Source: Deferribacteraceae bacterium UBA6799 (GTDB lineage Bacteria; Chrysiogenota; Deferribacteres; Deferribacterales; Geovibrionaceae). Taken from it: 64,000 nt of DNA. The stretch is from the NCBI GenBank assembly GCA_002452335.1, contig DKFJ01000006.1, positions 1-64,000 of the forward strand. The letters run 5' to 3'. Every line of letters starts with the position of its first letter. Positions within the stretch are counted from its first letter, which is position 1. The translations under genes were made by a program, and so were the position numbers. Positions 27,604 through 36,777 of this stretch are shown in pieces. The notes beneath the pieces were generated by a model. It saw only the letters and a list, made by a program, of their open reading frames with translations. It made no database searches and had not been told where the DNA came from.

Positions 27604-27821
27604 ATCATCTCATCGACCCGCTCGTGAACCCTCTCCATGTCCTTTCTGACAGTTTCGTGGGTGTGCCTGCACTCTGCTTTTGTCACATAATCTCTCGCCA
27701 GAATAACATTGGTCTTTTCCTGTCCCTTCCTCAGCTCGTTTATCGACTTCCATATGGGTATCAGTATCAGACCGGAAAGACTGCCCAGTGTCTGTATTAT
27801 ATCAGAGAATTCCAGCGTCAT
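27600..27821 (-). CDS. small membrane protein with coiled coil, XhlA/holin-like
   Basis: This 73-aa protein starts at ATG 27821 with AGGAAG upstream. It has one hydrophobic stretch (TLGSLSGLILIPIW, about 11-24) followed by a charged coiled coil ending in ERVHERVDEMI. The layout recalls XhlA-type holin partners of phage lysis modules, but no cell-wall hydrolase accompanies it. It is the last gene of the phage-derived operon, and its stop overlaps the histidine-kinase stop by 4 nt head-on, with no terminator between. Confidence 0.55.
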   Translation of the reverse strand: MTLEFSDIIQTLGSLSGLILIPIWKSINELRKGQEKTNVILARDYVTKAECRHTHETVRKDMERVHERVDEMI

Positions 27822-27969
27822 CTTCCTGCTCGTCCGCAGTCTCCGGCTCGTTGCCTTCCGCCAGCCACATGCTGACCTCTTCGTCCTGCTCGTATGCTCC
27901 AAGAGTGGAAACATTTCTGCCGTCATTGTATGTTTTTACATAAAATTCATTATACACAGTAACTTTCAT
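27802..27969 (-). CDS. small acidic phage-operon protein (55 aa)
   Basis: An ORF too short for usual cut-offs starts at ATG 27969, 2 nt after the preceding stop, with GGAG 8 nt upstream. The product begins MKVTVYNEFYVKTYNDGRNV, has YEQDEEVSMWLAEG in the middle and an acidic tail. It overlaps the next start by 20 nt. The position between the fibre-like gene and the holin-like gene, with no intergenic space on either side, suggests it is real; perhaps a fibre-assembly chaperone. The function is unknown. Confidence 0.55.
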   Translation of the reverse strand: MKVTVYNEFYVKTYNDGRNVSTLGAYEQDEEVSMWLAEGNEPETADEQEDDAGIL

Positions 27970-27971
27970 GA

Positions 27972-28910
27972 TTATATCTCCGCCGGAATTTCTATATATG
28001 CCGTAGTGTCGTTGTTTGAAAGCAGGGTGTAAAGTCCCTCTGACAAACCACTGGCTACCGTGGCAATTACAGTGATGTTATCTGTTGAACATGCGGCAGG
28101 TGCTATAGAGAGTGCCGTGACAGGAATTGATGACCCCGATCTTTGCAGTCGCCAGGTTCCGCTGTAGATCACCTGTGTAGGGGTGATCCTGCCACGGGAA
28201 GTGGTATTCAGTGTTATATTTGCTTGTGTGGTAGAGAAAGGGTATCCGAAGCCTACAGGATGATACGGTACTCCGGTTAATGTACGCAGAGGCAGAAACC
28301 GCTTACACGCAGACAGCTCAGATGAATATTCGGGCAGCGTCCACTCTGTCGCTGTGCCGCCGTATTCCAGCTTGGGTTTTTTAAATGTACCTCCGGTGAA
28401 TCTGACTGTGGCGTTTGTGCCGCCTGTCAGCGTCACCTGTCCGCTGTTTGCGACAGACCCCCCATTCACAGAGGCAGACGCTGTGCCTTCCCATGAGAGG
28501 GTATAGACGCCCGTCATTATACTGAGTCCTTCCACCACCTGTTCGCATCCGCCTGCGGGAGCGGTAAAAGTAACGATGTTTTCAGTTTTGCTGAATACGA
28601 GACTCTGCCCGCTTACAGCTACTTTCCACCTGTCCAGTGTATATTGGTTGGCGGACGCAGTAGCCGTGCCGGAAACGTAGCCTCGCTGGTTTATCAGCCC
28701 CGCTGAATTGATGAGCAGATTAGCGCCGATTCCCGCCGTCTGGGCGGACGCTCCTTCGTATCCCTCTATGCGCACCTTCAGAGCTGGGTCTCCCGTCTCG
28801 TCCAGCACCATGTTCAGAACCTCTCCGTCCGTCTTGTAGATGGTCTTTAAAACATTGTCGTCGCTGTCGAAAACAGCGTTCAGTATCTGTCTGACCTCTC
28901 TGTAACTCAT
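27972..28910 (-). CDS. phage tail-fibre/receptor-binding-like protein
   Basis: This 312-aa protein has a helical N-terminus (1-50), then NLLINSAGLINQRGYVSGT ... YTLDRWKV, a motif common in distal phage fibre proteins, a Ser/Thr/Gly-rich beta region with a carbohydrate-binding-like jelly-roll feel (about 95-190), and a beta-rich C-terminus. It probably recognises a cell surface or caps the particle. AAGGAGG precedes the ATG. It is intact, with no frameshift. Confidence 0.6.
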   Translation of the reverse strand: MSYREVRQILNAVFDSDDNVLKTIYKTDGEVLNMVLDETGDPALKVRIEGYEGASAQTAGIGANLLINSAGLINQRGYVSGTATASANQYTLDRWKVAVSGQSLVFSKTENIVTFTAPAGGCEQVVEGLSIMTGVYTLSWEGTASASVNGGSVANSGQVTLTGGTNATVRFTGGTFKKPKLEYGGTATEWTLPEYSSELSACKRFLPLRTLTGVPYHPVGFGYPFSTTQANITLNTTSRGRITPTQVIYSGTWRLQRSGSSIPVTALSIAPAACSTDNITVIATVASGLSEGLYTLLSNNDTTAYIEIPAEI

Positions 28911-28922
28911 GATTTCCTCCTT

Positions 28923-30011
28923 TTATCTATCCTTTTTATAAAAGCTGACTTCCGCGTATGCGTATCTGCCGTCCGGAAGCTCCATCTGACCGTAGCTGTT
29001 CGTTCTGAACGACAGCGGCCGGTGGCGGAGCGTGTCTGATTCCGCAAAGACGCACAGATGGTCTTCCCGTGTCTTGTCCCCGAACCGGACGGTGTTGGAT
29101 CCGCTGTCGGCGGAGAAACTGCTCAGGGCTGAGACATCTGATGCGATGCGGAGTATATGCCCCGTCTCTTCCTGAGAGCTGTATACGCAGGAGACAGAGC
29201 TTATGCCGTCTCCCTGCGCCGGGCTTGCGCTTCCGGTGACGATGCTGTAGCCTCCGGCTGTCTTCTCGTGGAAGCCGGATGATGAATATATATAAAATGC
29301 GAAATCCACCCTGCCGGACACTTTCGGTATCCAGTCGGTAAAAGTGTTCACCTGATATGCCATCACGCCCGCTTTCGTGTCAGGGTTGATGTATGTTCCG
29401 AGAATGTTCGAGCGGGTGCCGTTGAACGCTCCGGTGGTTTTTGATTCTTCGTTATATGTGCTGTAGATAAGGCTGCTGTCGTAATAGAATTTTGTGTCCC
29501 TGTACCAGAACTGAGCTGTGCTGCCGTCCTGTTCCACAGCGGCGAAGATTCCGGAAAGGTCTTCCGGCGGTGTAACATTGATATACCTGCTCAGGACGGC
29601 TTCACACCCGTCCGTGGATATTTTCTGATATCTGCTGTCGAAAAGCTGTCTGGGTGACTCCATGAAGTCAGTGCCTCCTGACATGGCGGCTGAGAAAACA
29701 GTGTCGTCAGTGACTATGCTGAATGACGGCATGGGGACGCAGGGCCACAGAGCGCCGTAAAACCCGGTGACGTGTGTGGGGATTCCCCTGCTGAATCTGA
29801 CGATGACTTCATCCTCTAAAGAGAACGCCAGCACGGAGTGCGCCCCCGTCTTGGCGCAGGCATAAAACGGAGGGACATCAGCATATCTGTCATTGCCGCA
29901 TATCACATTCAGCAGGTTGTCAGCGTAATTCACCCCTGTGACTGTGCCTCTGCGGTAGTTTATGTTCTCCGCCGGATCCAGAGCCGTTTCGTTTGGAATA
30001 TAGAGTGTCAT
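28923..30011 (-). CDS. phage-operon structural protein of unknown function (362 aa)
   Basis: The start is ATG 30011, 1 nt after the upstream gene's stop, with GGAGG 5 nt before it. The N-terminal 100 residues (RRGTVTGVNYADNLLNVICG) look like an OB/beta-barrel fold as in baseplate spike or hub proteins. The rest is Ser/Tyr-rich with few repeats. There is no signal peptide and no recognised domain. A surface-exposed structural protein is an inference from composition and operon position. Confidence 0.5.
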   Translation of the reverse strand: MTLYIPNETALDPAENINYRRGTVTGVNYADNLLNVICGNDRYADVPPFYACAKTGAHSVLAFSLEDEVIVRFSRGIPTHVTGFYGALWPCVPMPSFSIVTDDTVFSAAMSGGTDFMESPRQLFDSRYQKISTDGCEAVLSRYINVTPPEDLSGIFAAVEQDGSTAQFWYRDTKFYYDSSLIYSTYNEESKTTGAFNGTRSNILGTYINPDTKAGVMAYQVNTFTDWIPKVSGRVDFAFYIYSSSGFHEKTAGGYSIVTGSASPAQGDGISSVSCVYSSQEETGHILRIASDVSALSSFSADSGSNTVRFGDKTREDHLCVFAESDTLRHRPLSFRTNSYGQMELPDGRYAYAEVSFYKKDR

Positions 30012-30012
30012 A

Positions 30013-31020
30013 TCAGCCTCCGTAGTAATATTCCGGGACAATTCTGTCTGATGTTTCATACAGCGTGGTTCGGACCATGCCGGAATTTATGTCCGTGTCC
30101 ACTGTCAGCGGCAGACCGGTGACTGATTTTAAAATCCCCACCCGTGTGCCGTTCGGGATGAAGCAGGGGAAGACAGATCTCAGCCAGTATTTTTCACCGT
30201 AATAGCTGACGCACCATCTGAGCCGTTCGTCATACAGCCATTCCTCTTTCAGTGTGCTGCCGACTCCGCCCTGAAAGGTCGTATAGACATACTCATATCC
30301 GTCCTGAGGTCTGGCGGGGTTGTCATACACCTTCACCTTTTCCACCAGTCCGCATCCCAGCAGGACAGCGGAGGTGAAAATATCCGTCTGAAAGCTGAAA
30401 CTGCCCAGACTGAAATAGTCCTCATGTCCGTCCATGCGGTAATAGACGGCTATTCTGGCGCCGGGAATCAGACTGTCGGCGGACAGCGGTGTCTCGTGAA
30501 GGACGTAGTTTCCGGTGTTCTGTATGAAAGCCGGGAGCTGTGATTCTATTGCTTTGAGACCTGATACCGTTTTGAAAGATATCTTAGATTCGCTGTAGAC
30601 GGTTTTCAGACTGTTCAGCCCGCATGCCCTTATCTTGGGCAGTTTCACAGTAACTGTGTTCCCCGTTCTTTCCCATGGTGCATCGGCGTTGGGGTCTGCT
30701 ATCTGAGTGCACGCCAGACCGGAAAGCAGACACATTTCGTCTCTGTCCTCCGGAATCAGAAAGAGATCCACAACATATTCGCCGTCATCGTCATTCAGCA
30801 GATAGACCTTCACCGAGTATTTCTCCTCGAAAAAACTGTAATAGTCGGTATCTGCGCCGTTCAGGCTGAAGACCACAGGTTCGTCATTCCTCTCCGATGT
30901 GACAGACACCGTGTTTGACACGCACTTTTCCGGATAGCAGATGCCGGATGGAACATAGGGGCTTCTGCACAGCCATACATTGAATTTCGAGTATTTCTCA
31001 GTATATGAGGATGCCATCAT
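30013..31020 (-). CDS. phage-operon structural protein of unknown function (335 aa)
   Basis: The start overlaps the upstream stop (TGATG). The protein is beta-rich and tyrosine-rich (PEYYYGG at the C-terminus), with no membrane segment and no recognisable motif. Within the operon it follows two short paralogous proteins. It has no similarity I can name to tape-measure, sheath or tube proteins. A baseplate-like or outer-shell component is conceivable but unproven. Confidence 0.45.
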   Translation of the reverse strand: MMASSYTEKYSKFNVWLCRSPYVPSGICYPEKCVSNTVSVTSERNDEPVVFSLNGADTDYYSFFEEKYSVKVYLLNDDDGEYVVDLFLIPEDRDEMCLLSGLACTQIADPNADAPWERTGNTVTVKLPKIRACGLNSLKTVYSESKISFKTVSGLKAIESQLPAFIQNTGNYVLHETPLSADSLIPGARIAVYYRMDGHEDYFSLGSFSFQTDIFTSAVLLGCGLVEKVKVYDNPARPQDGYEYVYTTFQGGVGSTLKEEWLYDERLRWCVSYYGEKYWLRSVFPCFIPNGTRVGILKSVTGLPLTVDTDINSGMVRTTLYETSDRIVPEYYYGG

Positions 31021-31742
31021 TCCACCGTGAAAAAATCATTGCACACGTTGTCTTCGTCCGTGCTTTTGTACCCGTCTTTCTTCACCAGAAGCGAATAGGT
31101 GCCGGTCTTCATGCTGCCCAGCCTCACACGTCCCTCTGAGTCGCTCTTTCCTGCGTATCTGCCGTTTATATAGACGTATGCCCCGCTCAGAACCTCTTTT
31201 GAACAGGCGTCTCTGACGGTGAGCACCACCACTCTGTTGAAGAGCCCTGTGTCGTATCCGTCCGTGTAGTCCAGAACATGGCTTCCGGTCAGCCCGGAGT
31301 CTTCCGCCGTCACCAGAATGTATGCGGTCTCCCTGCATGTGATATCCAGCAGGTCGTAGCTGGTCTGATATGTCAGCCTCAGCACGCCGGTCTGCTCCGA
31401 CGGCAGAGTCACGGCGCGCCCCTGAAAGCTGGGTTTTCCGGCGCCCATGCCCAGCCATACAGCGGATATAATACTGTTCACCGGATATCCGGCGGTTATC
31501 TTTCTGCTGTTTTTAAAGACGAGAAACTCCGTAACAGTCTGTTTCAGGTTTCTGGCGTAAAAAGACGCTGTCCCCAGGCTGGCGGTTATCTCCGGGTTTC
31601 TGCCGCCGGGATATAGTTTCAGCCGGGCGGTGAATCCGGGATAGAAGATGGTCCTGTCGCTGTTCTCAGCGGAATCAAGAACAAAGCGAAACCCATTGTC
31701 CGTCTGTGCGGCGGATGAAAATTCGATGGATTTATCAGCCAT
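31017..31742 (-). CDS. phage-operon protein with C-terminal carboxypeptidase-regulatory-like domain
   Basis: This 241-aa protein starts at ATG 31742, behind GGGAG. Residues 1-150 are paralogous to the next upstream gene: both have PVnSIisAvWLG and YqTSYdLldiT. Residues about 165-240 form a small Ig-like carboxypeptidase-regulatory/PEGA-type domain (VVVLTVRDACSKEVLSGAYV ... GTYSLLVKKDGY). Such domains decorate virion surfaces and adhesins and bind glycans. The duplication plus added Ig-like module suggests evolution of surface binding. Confidence 0.55.
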   Translation of the reverse strand: MADKSIEFSSAAQTDNGFRFVLDSAENSDRTIFYPGFTARLKLYPGGRNPEITASLGTASFYARNLKQTVTEFLVFKNSRKITAGYPVNSIISAVWLGMGAGKPSFQGRAVTLPSEQTGVLRLTYQTSYDLLDITCRETAYILVTAEDSGLTGSHVLDYTDGYDTGLFNRVVVLTVRDACSKEVLSGAYVYINGRYAGKSDSEGRVRLGSMKTGTYSLLVKKDGYKSTDEDNVCNDFFTVE

Positions 31743-32238
31743 TTGCCGCTCCCGCATATACTGTCACAGGATATGTGTCTCTGTTCTTTTTTCCCAGCGT
31801 CAGTCCGAACAGTCTGTATGATGTCCGGTAGCTGACGGAAGCGGAGGCTATCTGTCCTTCCGCAGGTTTCGGAGTGTCTGCGCAGCGTATGCTGTATGCT
31901 CCGTCACGGGTCAGGGCGCCCAGAGATTTTCCCAGCCAAGTGTATGCGGAGATGGATGAAACAGGTTTGTCCGGTTCTGCCGAGTTTTTTGTAATGAATG
32001 TTACAATCTCCTCTGAGACATCCTCCGTATAGGTCCCCATGGATGCTACAGTTCCGTCTGTGGATACGGCGAAAATACCGTCCGGTTTATCGGAGTACAC
32101 ACGGAAATACGCTGTGTCGCCGAACAGAAAGGAGCTTTTGGCGTTGCCCTGACTGTCCAGATTTCTGTCTTCGTCCAGATATATCTTTATGTTGCTGTCT
32201 GTCTCCTGCGTAACAAAACTGATGGTAGCCTTTGTCAT
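31735..32238 (-). CDS. phage-operon protein, paralogue of the downstream gene (167 aa)
   Basis: The start is ATG 32238 with GGAGG 7 nt upstream; it overlaps both neighbours. It contains FLFGDTAYFRVYSD, PVSSISAYTWLGKSLG and SYRTSYRLFGLTLG, matching the N-terminal part of the 241-aa neighbour, so the two are tandem paralogues. It lacks the Ig-like tail. The function is unknown; it is probably a structural beta-sandwich protein. Confidence 0.5.
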   Translation of the reverse strand: MTKATISFVTQETDSNIKIYLDEDRNLDSQGNAKSSFLFGDTAYFRVYSDKPDGIFAVSTDGTVASMGTYTEDVSEEIVTFITKNSAEPDKPVSSISAYTWLGKSLGALTRDGAYSIRCADTPKPAEGQIASASVSYRTSYRLFGLTLGKKNRDTYPVTVYAGAANG

Positions 32239-33863
32239 GATGTGACCTCCAGTGTGTCTGTGATTATCAGCGGGTCGGCTGTGATGTTTATTCTGGCGGA
32301 AACTGCTCTGCCTCTGGCGTAGGGGCATTTTATGATTATTCCGGCGGGCAGCGTCAGCGCTCTGTTTCTGGATGTGGTTATCACCGCCGTGTTAGCGGGA
32401 GTCAGCAGTGATTTCGCTTTTCTCATTGCGGAGACTCTGTCGGTGATTCCGGGAACGGACAGGGTTTTTGAGCTGCCCATTTTGCCGGTGATGACCGTTA
32501 CAGAATTGTCAGTGGAGACTGTTACTGCTTTTTTGCCGGCAGATGAGCTGACTACTGCGTATTCGTCATATACGGTCTCATAGCTGACGCTGACGTATCC
32601 GTAAGCGCCTTCTCTGTATAATGTGCGCCCGCTGTATGAAACCCCGTCTGTCAGAACAGCGGATGGTCTTTTGTTCAGCCTCGCCTCTCCGGCGGAGAAA
32701 TACACTGTCTCGGTGACAGTCTCCGGAACGCTTCTGTTTATGAGGGTTAGGGAGTCCGTATCTGAAAAAACGCTGTTTCTGTCCGTGCCGTATATTTTCA
32801 CACTTGAACTGAGTCCGGTGTAAGCTGTGGAATCTGTTTCTATATATGTATCGTCGTTGCCGTATGTGACGGTCACTGATGAATATTTCTGCTCGTTGGC
32901 AGACTGCCTCCATGAAAAGACAGACTCCGGTTTGACGGTGATATCCGTTCCTCTGCCGTGAACGCAGATTCGAGAATCCGGCAGCATGCGGACGCTGAGT
33001 CCGGTATTCTCCGCCAGCAGTTCCGCCAGCTCATATTCGGTGTATGCGCCCGCCAATCCGGACACCACATAGTCCTCCGCTGTCCAGACTATGCCGGATG
33101 AGAACTGAAGCGTCAGCGCCGATGCCTTCATCGCCTTTATGTTGATAGGTGTCAGTCTGCTGTCTGTCCTCATCCGTCCGCTCAGTACGGTTTTTTCAGC
33201 GGAGACCTGTGAGGCTGTTGTTTCGAAAGAGAACTCCTCGCCGTTTATCACGAAGACCATTTTTCGGAATATCTGAGTCCCCGCCAGAAATTCCGCCGTG
33301 AAAGACGGCACGCCGAACAGGTCTATCTCTGCCGATATCAGCCTGATTGTGATGTCCCTTTCGTCAGCATAGACGGTGAGAGTGTCCGTATTCAGCCTTC
33401 CGGTGCTCATCGGCAGACTTATCAGAGTTTTCGCTGATATGCCTGTCCTGCCCACGGGAACAGACACGGTGTATGTGCCGCTCAGGCTGTCCTGACAGAG
33501 CATATTGTTCAGAGATACAGACCCCGCTGTTCTGCCGGACAGAGAGTTCGGACATTCAGCTCTTTTTGTAATGGACAGAGCGGAGATGTGAACATGTGAG
33601 CATGTGTTGCTGTTCATGGCGGAGAGAGCTGTGGCTATATCTGTTCTGCCTGATGCAGTCTCTGCCGAGCCGGTGTATATCTCTGCTGTGTCTCCCCCGC
33701 TGAGAGCGGACAGTACGGCGGAATATCCGCTCAATGAATCTGTTCCCATTATGCTGGTACCTCCTGTAAAGGTGAAAGGAACGTAAATGACTGACGAGCC
33801 GGACAGTCTGCCGGATGTTTCCGTGCCGAACGAGGCGATGACGGAGCCTGCGACCAGATACAT
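32235..33863 (-). CDS. large phage-operon structural protein (542 aa)
   Basis: This 542-aa protein is rich in Ser, Thr, Val and Gly, without membrane segments. The N-terminal 130 residues are low-complexity Ser/Gly. A middle part (about 200-360) has FVINGEEFSFETTASQV and a SWRQSANEQKYSSVTVTYGN segment reminiscent of hub-type proteins that build late domains. There is no lysozyme motif, so it is not an obvious baseplate spike. It starts 1 nt after the previous stop. Host-adhesion or hub roles are guesses. Confidence 0.45.
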   Translation of the reverse strand: MYLVAGSVIASFGTETSGRLSGSSVIYVPFTFTGGTSIMGTDSLSGYSAVLSALSGGDTAEIYTGSAETASGRTDIATALSAMNSNTCSHVHISALSITKRAECPNSLSGRTAGSVSLNNMLCQDSLSGTYTVSVPVGRTGISAKTLISLPMSTGRLNTDTLTVYADERDITIRLISAEIDLFGVPSFTAEFLAGTQIFRKMVFVINGEEFSFETTASQVSAEKTVLSGRMRTDSRLTPINIKAMKASALTLQFSSGIVWTAEDYVVSGLAGAYTEYELAELLAENTGLSVRMLPDSRICVHGRGTDITVKPESVFSWRQSANEQKYSSVTVTYGNDDTYIETDSTAYTGLSSSVKIYGTDRNSVFSDTDSLTLINRSVPETVTETVYFSAGEARLNKRPSAVLTDGVSYSGRTLYREGAYGYVSVSYETVYDEYAVVSSSAGKKAVTVSTDNSVTVITGKMGSSKTLSVPGITDRVSAMRKAKSLLTPANTAVITTSRNRALTLPAGIIIKCPYARGRAVSARINITADPLIITDTLEVTS

Positions 33864-33864
33864 A

Positions 33865-35088
33865 TCAGACCAGCCTGTGCCATTGCGTGCCGTCCGAGAT
33901 GAAAGAAGCCGTGGGAGACGAGTCAGTCAGAAAGTAGTCTTCATAGTCCTCAGGGTTATACAGGGACACAGTGACCGTCTCTGCCGAGCTGTCTGTTTTT
34001 CTTACCGTGACGGTCTGTCCGGCACAGCTTTCGAAATAGGGGAGCATGATCTCATAACCGCCTTCGGAAGCGTCAGCCAGAACATATTCCTCATTGCCGT
34101 ACAGATAGGTATCCTCAGAGACCGATACCACCCTGTCCGAAGGACTGCGGTATACGGAGATGATATTGATCCCGCCCGTCCGGTCTGTTGTCAGCGTGAC
34201 GCAATCCCCTTTGGAATAGAGCGTCACCCCGGACAGATATGTCAGGTCTGTGACGACATAGAGAGACAGCGGATTTTCATCCGCCTTTACTATGGTGAGA
34301 GGCAGACCGTGCATGCCGTCAGATACGTTTACAAAGATGTAAGCGCTCAGCAGCTCAGCGTAGATGTTGGCCGTTCCGAGTCCTGTTCCCAGATAGGCGT
34401 ATGCGGCGGGCAACATGCCGCCTCCCGCTGGAAGTTCCGGCGAAAGATCTCTGCCCCGACCCTGCGTCACGGAGGATATGACCCATGCCGTGCCTGTGCT
34501 GATCAGTTCCAGCGAGCTTCCCGCATAAAGGCTGACGCTCCCCGACGAATCCATTATGCGGTCTGCGCCGTTCGGTGTCAGAGCGACAGTCCCTTTGTAG
34601 CTCTCCGATCCGTTGACGAAGCGGAAGCATATTCCCGGGCAGAGCGCCGCCTCCGGCAGGGAAGCGTTGATGTAGACAGTGTCCTCCGTGCAGATGAAGA
34701 GAATGTTTCTGTCGGCAGTGCCGATGGAATATTCTGCGTCTGTTACCGTTATCAGGGTCTCCTGCGCTGTAACATGTCCGGCTGTCCTGTTAAGAGTGTC
34801 CGCAGTGAGCACGTTGGCTATCATACTGCCCCGATCCCAGCTTCCGGGGGTTGTACCCTCTCTGCCTCTCAGCGCCGTCATCTCTCCCGCCGGTGTTTTA
34901 GCGACCAGAACGATCTCTCTGTTTTCATCGTCCACAGGGCTGGAGTATTCCCCGCCCCATATCACAGCGGTGAAAGTACCTGCGGGGAACAGCTCTGGTC
35001 TGTCTGCGAAAACAGCAGTGCCTGATTCCGTCAGGGCGGATGAGAGGGTGGTTCTGGCGAAGTTGGAAAATGTCAGAATATCTGCCAT
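33865..35088 (-). CDS. phage tail/fibre-type structural protein (407 aa)
   Basis: The N-terminus, MADILTFSNFARTTLSSALT, followed by FPAGTFTAVIWGG, EIVLVAKT and ALRGREGTTPGSWDRGS, matches a common pattern in phage tail-fibre or base proteins (NFA-TTL ... EIV-VT ... RG-EGT). The rest is beta-rich with repeated V-T-S segments. It is likely a trimeric attachment protein. It follows the 317-aa gene by 9 nt. Confidence 0.55.
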   Translation of the reverse strand: MADILTFSNFARTTLSSALTESGTAVFADRPELFPAGTFTAVIWGGEYSSPVDDENREIVLVAKTPAGEMTALRGREGTTPGSWDRGSMIANVLTADTLNRTAGHVTAQETLITVTDAEYSIGTADRNILFICTEDTVYINASLPEAALCPGICFRFVNGSESYKGTVALTPNGADRIMDSSGSVSLYAGSSLELISTGTAWVISSVTQGRGRDLSPELPAGGGMLPAAYAYLGTGLGTANIYAELLSAYIFVNVSDGMHGLPLTIVKADENPLSLYVVTDLTYLSGVTLYSKGDCVTLTTDRTGGINIISVYRSPSDRVVSVSEDTYLYGNEEYVLADASEGGYEIMLPYFESCAGQTVTVRKTDSSAETVTVSLYNPEDYEDYFLTDSSPTASFISDGTQWHRLV

Positions 35089-35097
35089 GACAGCGCC

Positions 35098-36051
35098 TTA
35101 GTCTATCAGCCAGTCGATAGTGGTTTTGTTGTCCGGCTCGTGGGCGCATCCGGCGGGGACGGATTCCTTTATCCAGAATCCGGCAGAAGCCGGGCGGGTA
35201 TCGAAGGATATTGAGTTTCCTGCCTCGAATGTTCCCGAAAAACATTCAGCGGGTATTGTGAAATAGGGTCTGGCGGTCTTTTCGTTTATAGGGGAATAGG
35301 AAGACGATATGGTTCCGGACGGCAGAACGCCTGTCTCAGCACCCGCCGCAGTGTAAGACAGAGCGGATGTGAAGGTGATGGAATAGGTGTCGTGCTCTGT
35401 TCCGGCGTTATAAAGAGCCATGCCGGACGGATCGAACTGACCTGTCAGACTGCTGACGCTGACATTTTCAAAACCGGGGGTCAGGTCGCCCAGCTCCAGC
35501 ATCACGCCGGCGTATGTCTCTGAAGCGATGTACGAATCCGCAATCTGAGACTGAAGGGTGATGGTCGCCGTGTTGCCGTTGAATGAAGCCGAAACCGCCC
35601 GGACCGTCTCCGTATCTTCGCCGGAGCGGATGATCAGCAGACAGCCGTCAGGGATATTGTAGTCCGTGCCTTTAAAATACACCTGAATGGCTGTGTCCCC
35701 GGCATATGCGTCAGCGGCGAGCTGACCGCAGCCTGTCCACGCGAGACCTTCCGCCTCCGCCTGAGTGTCGGTGTGTGTTCCGATAGCTATGTAGAAGCTG
35801 TCTCCGCCGTTTCCGGGTGAAGAAAGCCCTGCGCACGCTCCGTAGGCTGTTTCGCCGGAGGTGTTCATGTTGCTCATGAATACCTTTCTGTAGCGGACTA
35901 TGCCTGTCTCTCTTTCCGATGATGTTACTCTGGGAAACAGATTGAATTTTACTCCGGAGACTATGCCCCCAGCCTTGTTCTCTCTGCCTCCGTTTGTGTC
36001 CGTATCTGTGATGTTCAGTGATCTGTTAAGCTGTATATCCGTCTGGTTCAT
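35098..36051 (-). CDS. phage-operon virion protein with NGGR...SGV..NLFPRV..SER motif
   Basis: This 317-aa protein starts behind GGAGG. The segment DTDTNGGRENKAGGIVSGV then NLFPRVTSSERETGIVRYRK resembles a family I have seen in prophages of delta-type bacteria, generally annotated as hypothetical virion proteins. The central beta-rich region and a conserved C-terminal cap (ARPYFTIPAECFSGTF) suggest a structural role. It is the first large gene after the connector-like small genes, where a tail-tube or neck protein might sit. I cannot name its fold. Confidence 0.5.
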   Translation of the reverse strand: MNQTDIQLNRSLNITDTDTNGGRENKAGGIVSGVKFNLFPRVTSSERETGIVRYRKVFMSNMNTSGETAYGACAGLSSPGNGGDSFYIAIGTHTDTQAEAEGLAWTGCGQLAADAYAGDTAIQVYFKGTDYNIPDGCLLIIRSGEDTETVRAVSASFNGNTATITLQSQIADSYIASETYAGVMLELGDLTPGFENVSVSSLTGQFDPSGMALYNAGTEHDTYSITFTSALSYTAAGAETGVLPSGTISSSYSPINEKTARPYFTIPAECFSGTFEAGNSISFDTRPASAGFWIKESVPAGCAHEPDNKTTIDWLID

Positions 36052-36052
36052 C

Positions 36053-36421
36053 TCAAACCTCCGTCAGTCTGATGGTTCCGTAATAGATGTCTGTGGGTTC
36101 ATATGTCTGTTTTTTCGTCACGGGTGTCAGCTCCAGCGGGTCTTCAGAATATCTGAATACCGCTGTCATTTTTTTTTCACCCAGAATGACAGCCATCTGC
36201 GCCATGCCCTGTGCCAGCTCCCGAAGTGTTTCGGCGCTTTCACGGGTCAGCCCGTCACGCACGTTCGGGATATAGATGTCTATGTCGGCGCAGGGACGTC
36301 CTGTATATGTGTGGGTATACCCGTCAGCGTCTGTTGAAACCGATGCCGACGGCAGACCGTATCTCTGCTCGTTCGCCCACACGGCGGAAGAGGGCAGTGT
36401 TACTCCGGCTATGCTTATCAT
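36053..36421 (-). CDS. small phage-operon protein (122 aa), neck or tail-completion position
   Basis: The start overlaps the previous stop (ATGA). The product has a helical segment (TRESAETLRELAQGMAQMAVIL) flanked by beta strands (ADIDIYIPNV; DIYYGTIRLTEV). No family is recognised. Position after a Mu gp37-like gene and before the larger structural genes is where head-tail joining or tail-terminator proteins occur. Confidence 0.45.
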   Translation of the reverse strand: MISIAGVTLPSSAVWANEQRYGLPSASVSTDADGYTHTYTGRPCADIDIYIPNVRDGLTRESAETLRELAQGMAQMAVILGEKKMTAVFRYSEDPLELTPVTKKQTYEPTDIYYGTIRLTEV

Positions 36422-36777
36422 GCTGTCACCATGCGGTATTTCGCTGTTATGCGGAATGTGACAGTCCTGCTGTCCGTGGAATCCAGAGCGCTCTGAACGT
36501 TCACCGCTCCTGATTTCTTCAGCGCTTTGAATGCTTTGTCCAGCGGGCTCAGGTCTGCTCTGCCTATGCTGAGCAGACGGGTGAATATTTTGACCGAGTG
36601 TTCCTCTGTCATAACTCCGCTATCGTCCACGGATGACATACCGCCGTATTCTATGTATGCCGCCGGCTCTCTGCCTATCACAGCGGAGGAGTCCTCTCTG
36701 ATGACCACAGAAGCGAAAGCGCCCGTTGCTGTGAGCAGGTCTGATGTTTCTGTTAAAAGTTCCGTTACGCTCATCAT
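36418..36777 (-). CDS. small phage-operon protein (119 aa), gp37/tail-terminator-like
   Basis: It starts MMSVTELLTETSDLLTATG, with a helix then beta strands (AAYIEYGGM; EHSVKIFTRLL; RTVTFRITAKYRMV). This resembles the small minor-tail or tail-completion proteins that follow the DUF1320 gene in Mu-like phages. The identification rests on size and order rather than on a diagnostic motif. It overlaps both neighbours by 4 nt. Confidence 0.5.
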   Translation of the reverse strand: MMSVTELLTETSDLLTATGAFASVVIREDSSAVIGREPAAYIEYGGMSSVDDSGVMTEEHSVKIFTRLLSIGRADLSPLDKAFKALKKSGAVNVQSALDSTDSRTVTFRITAKYRMVTA

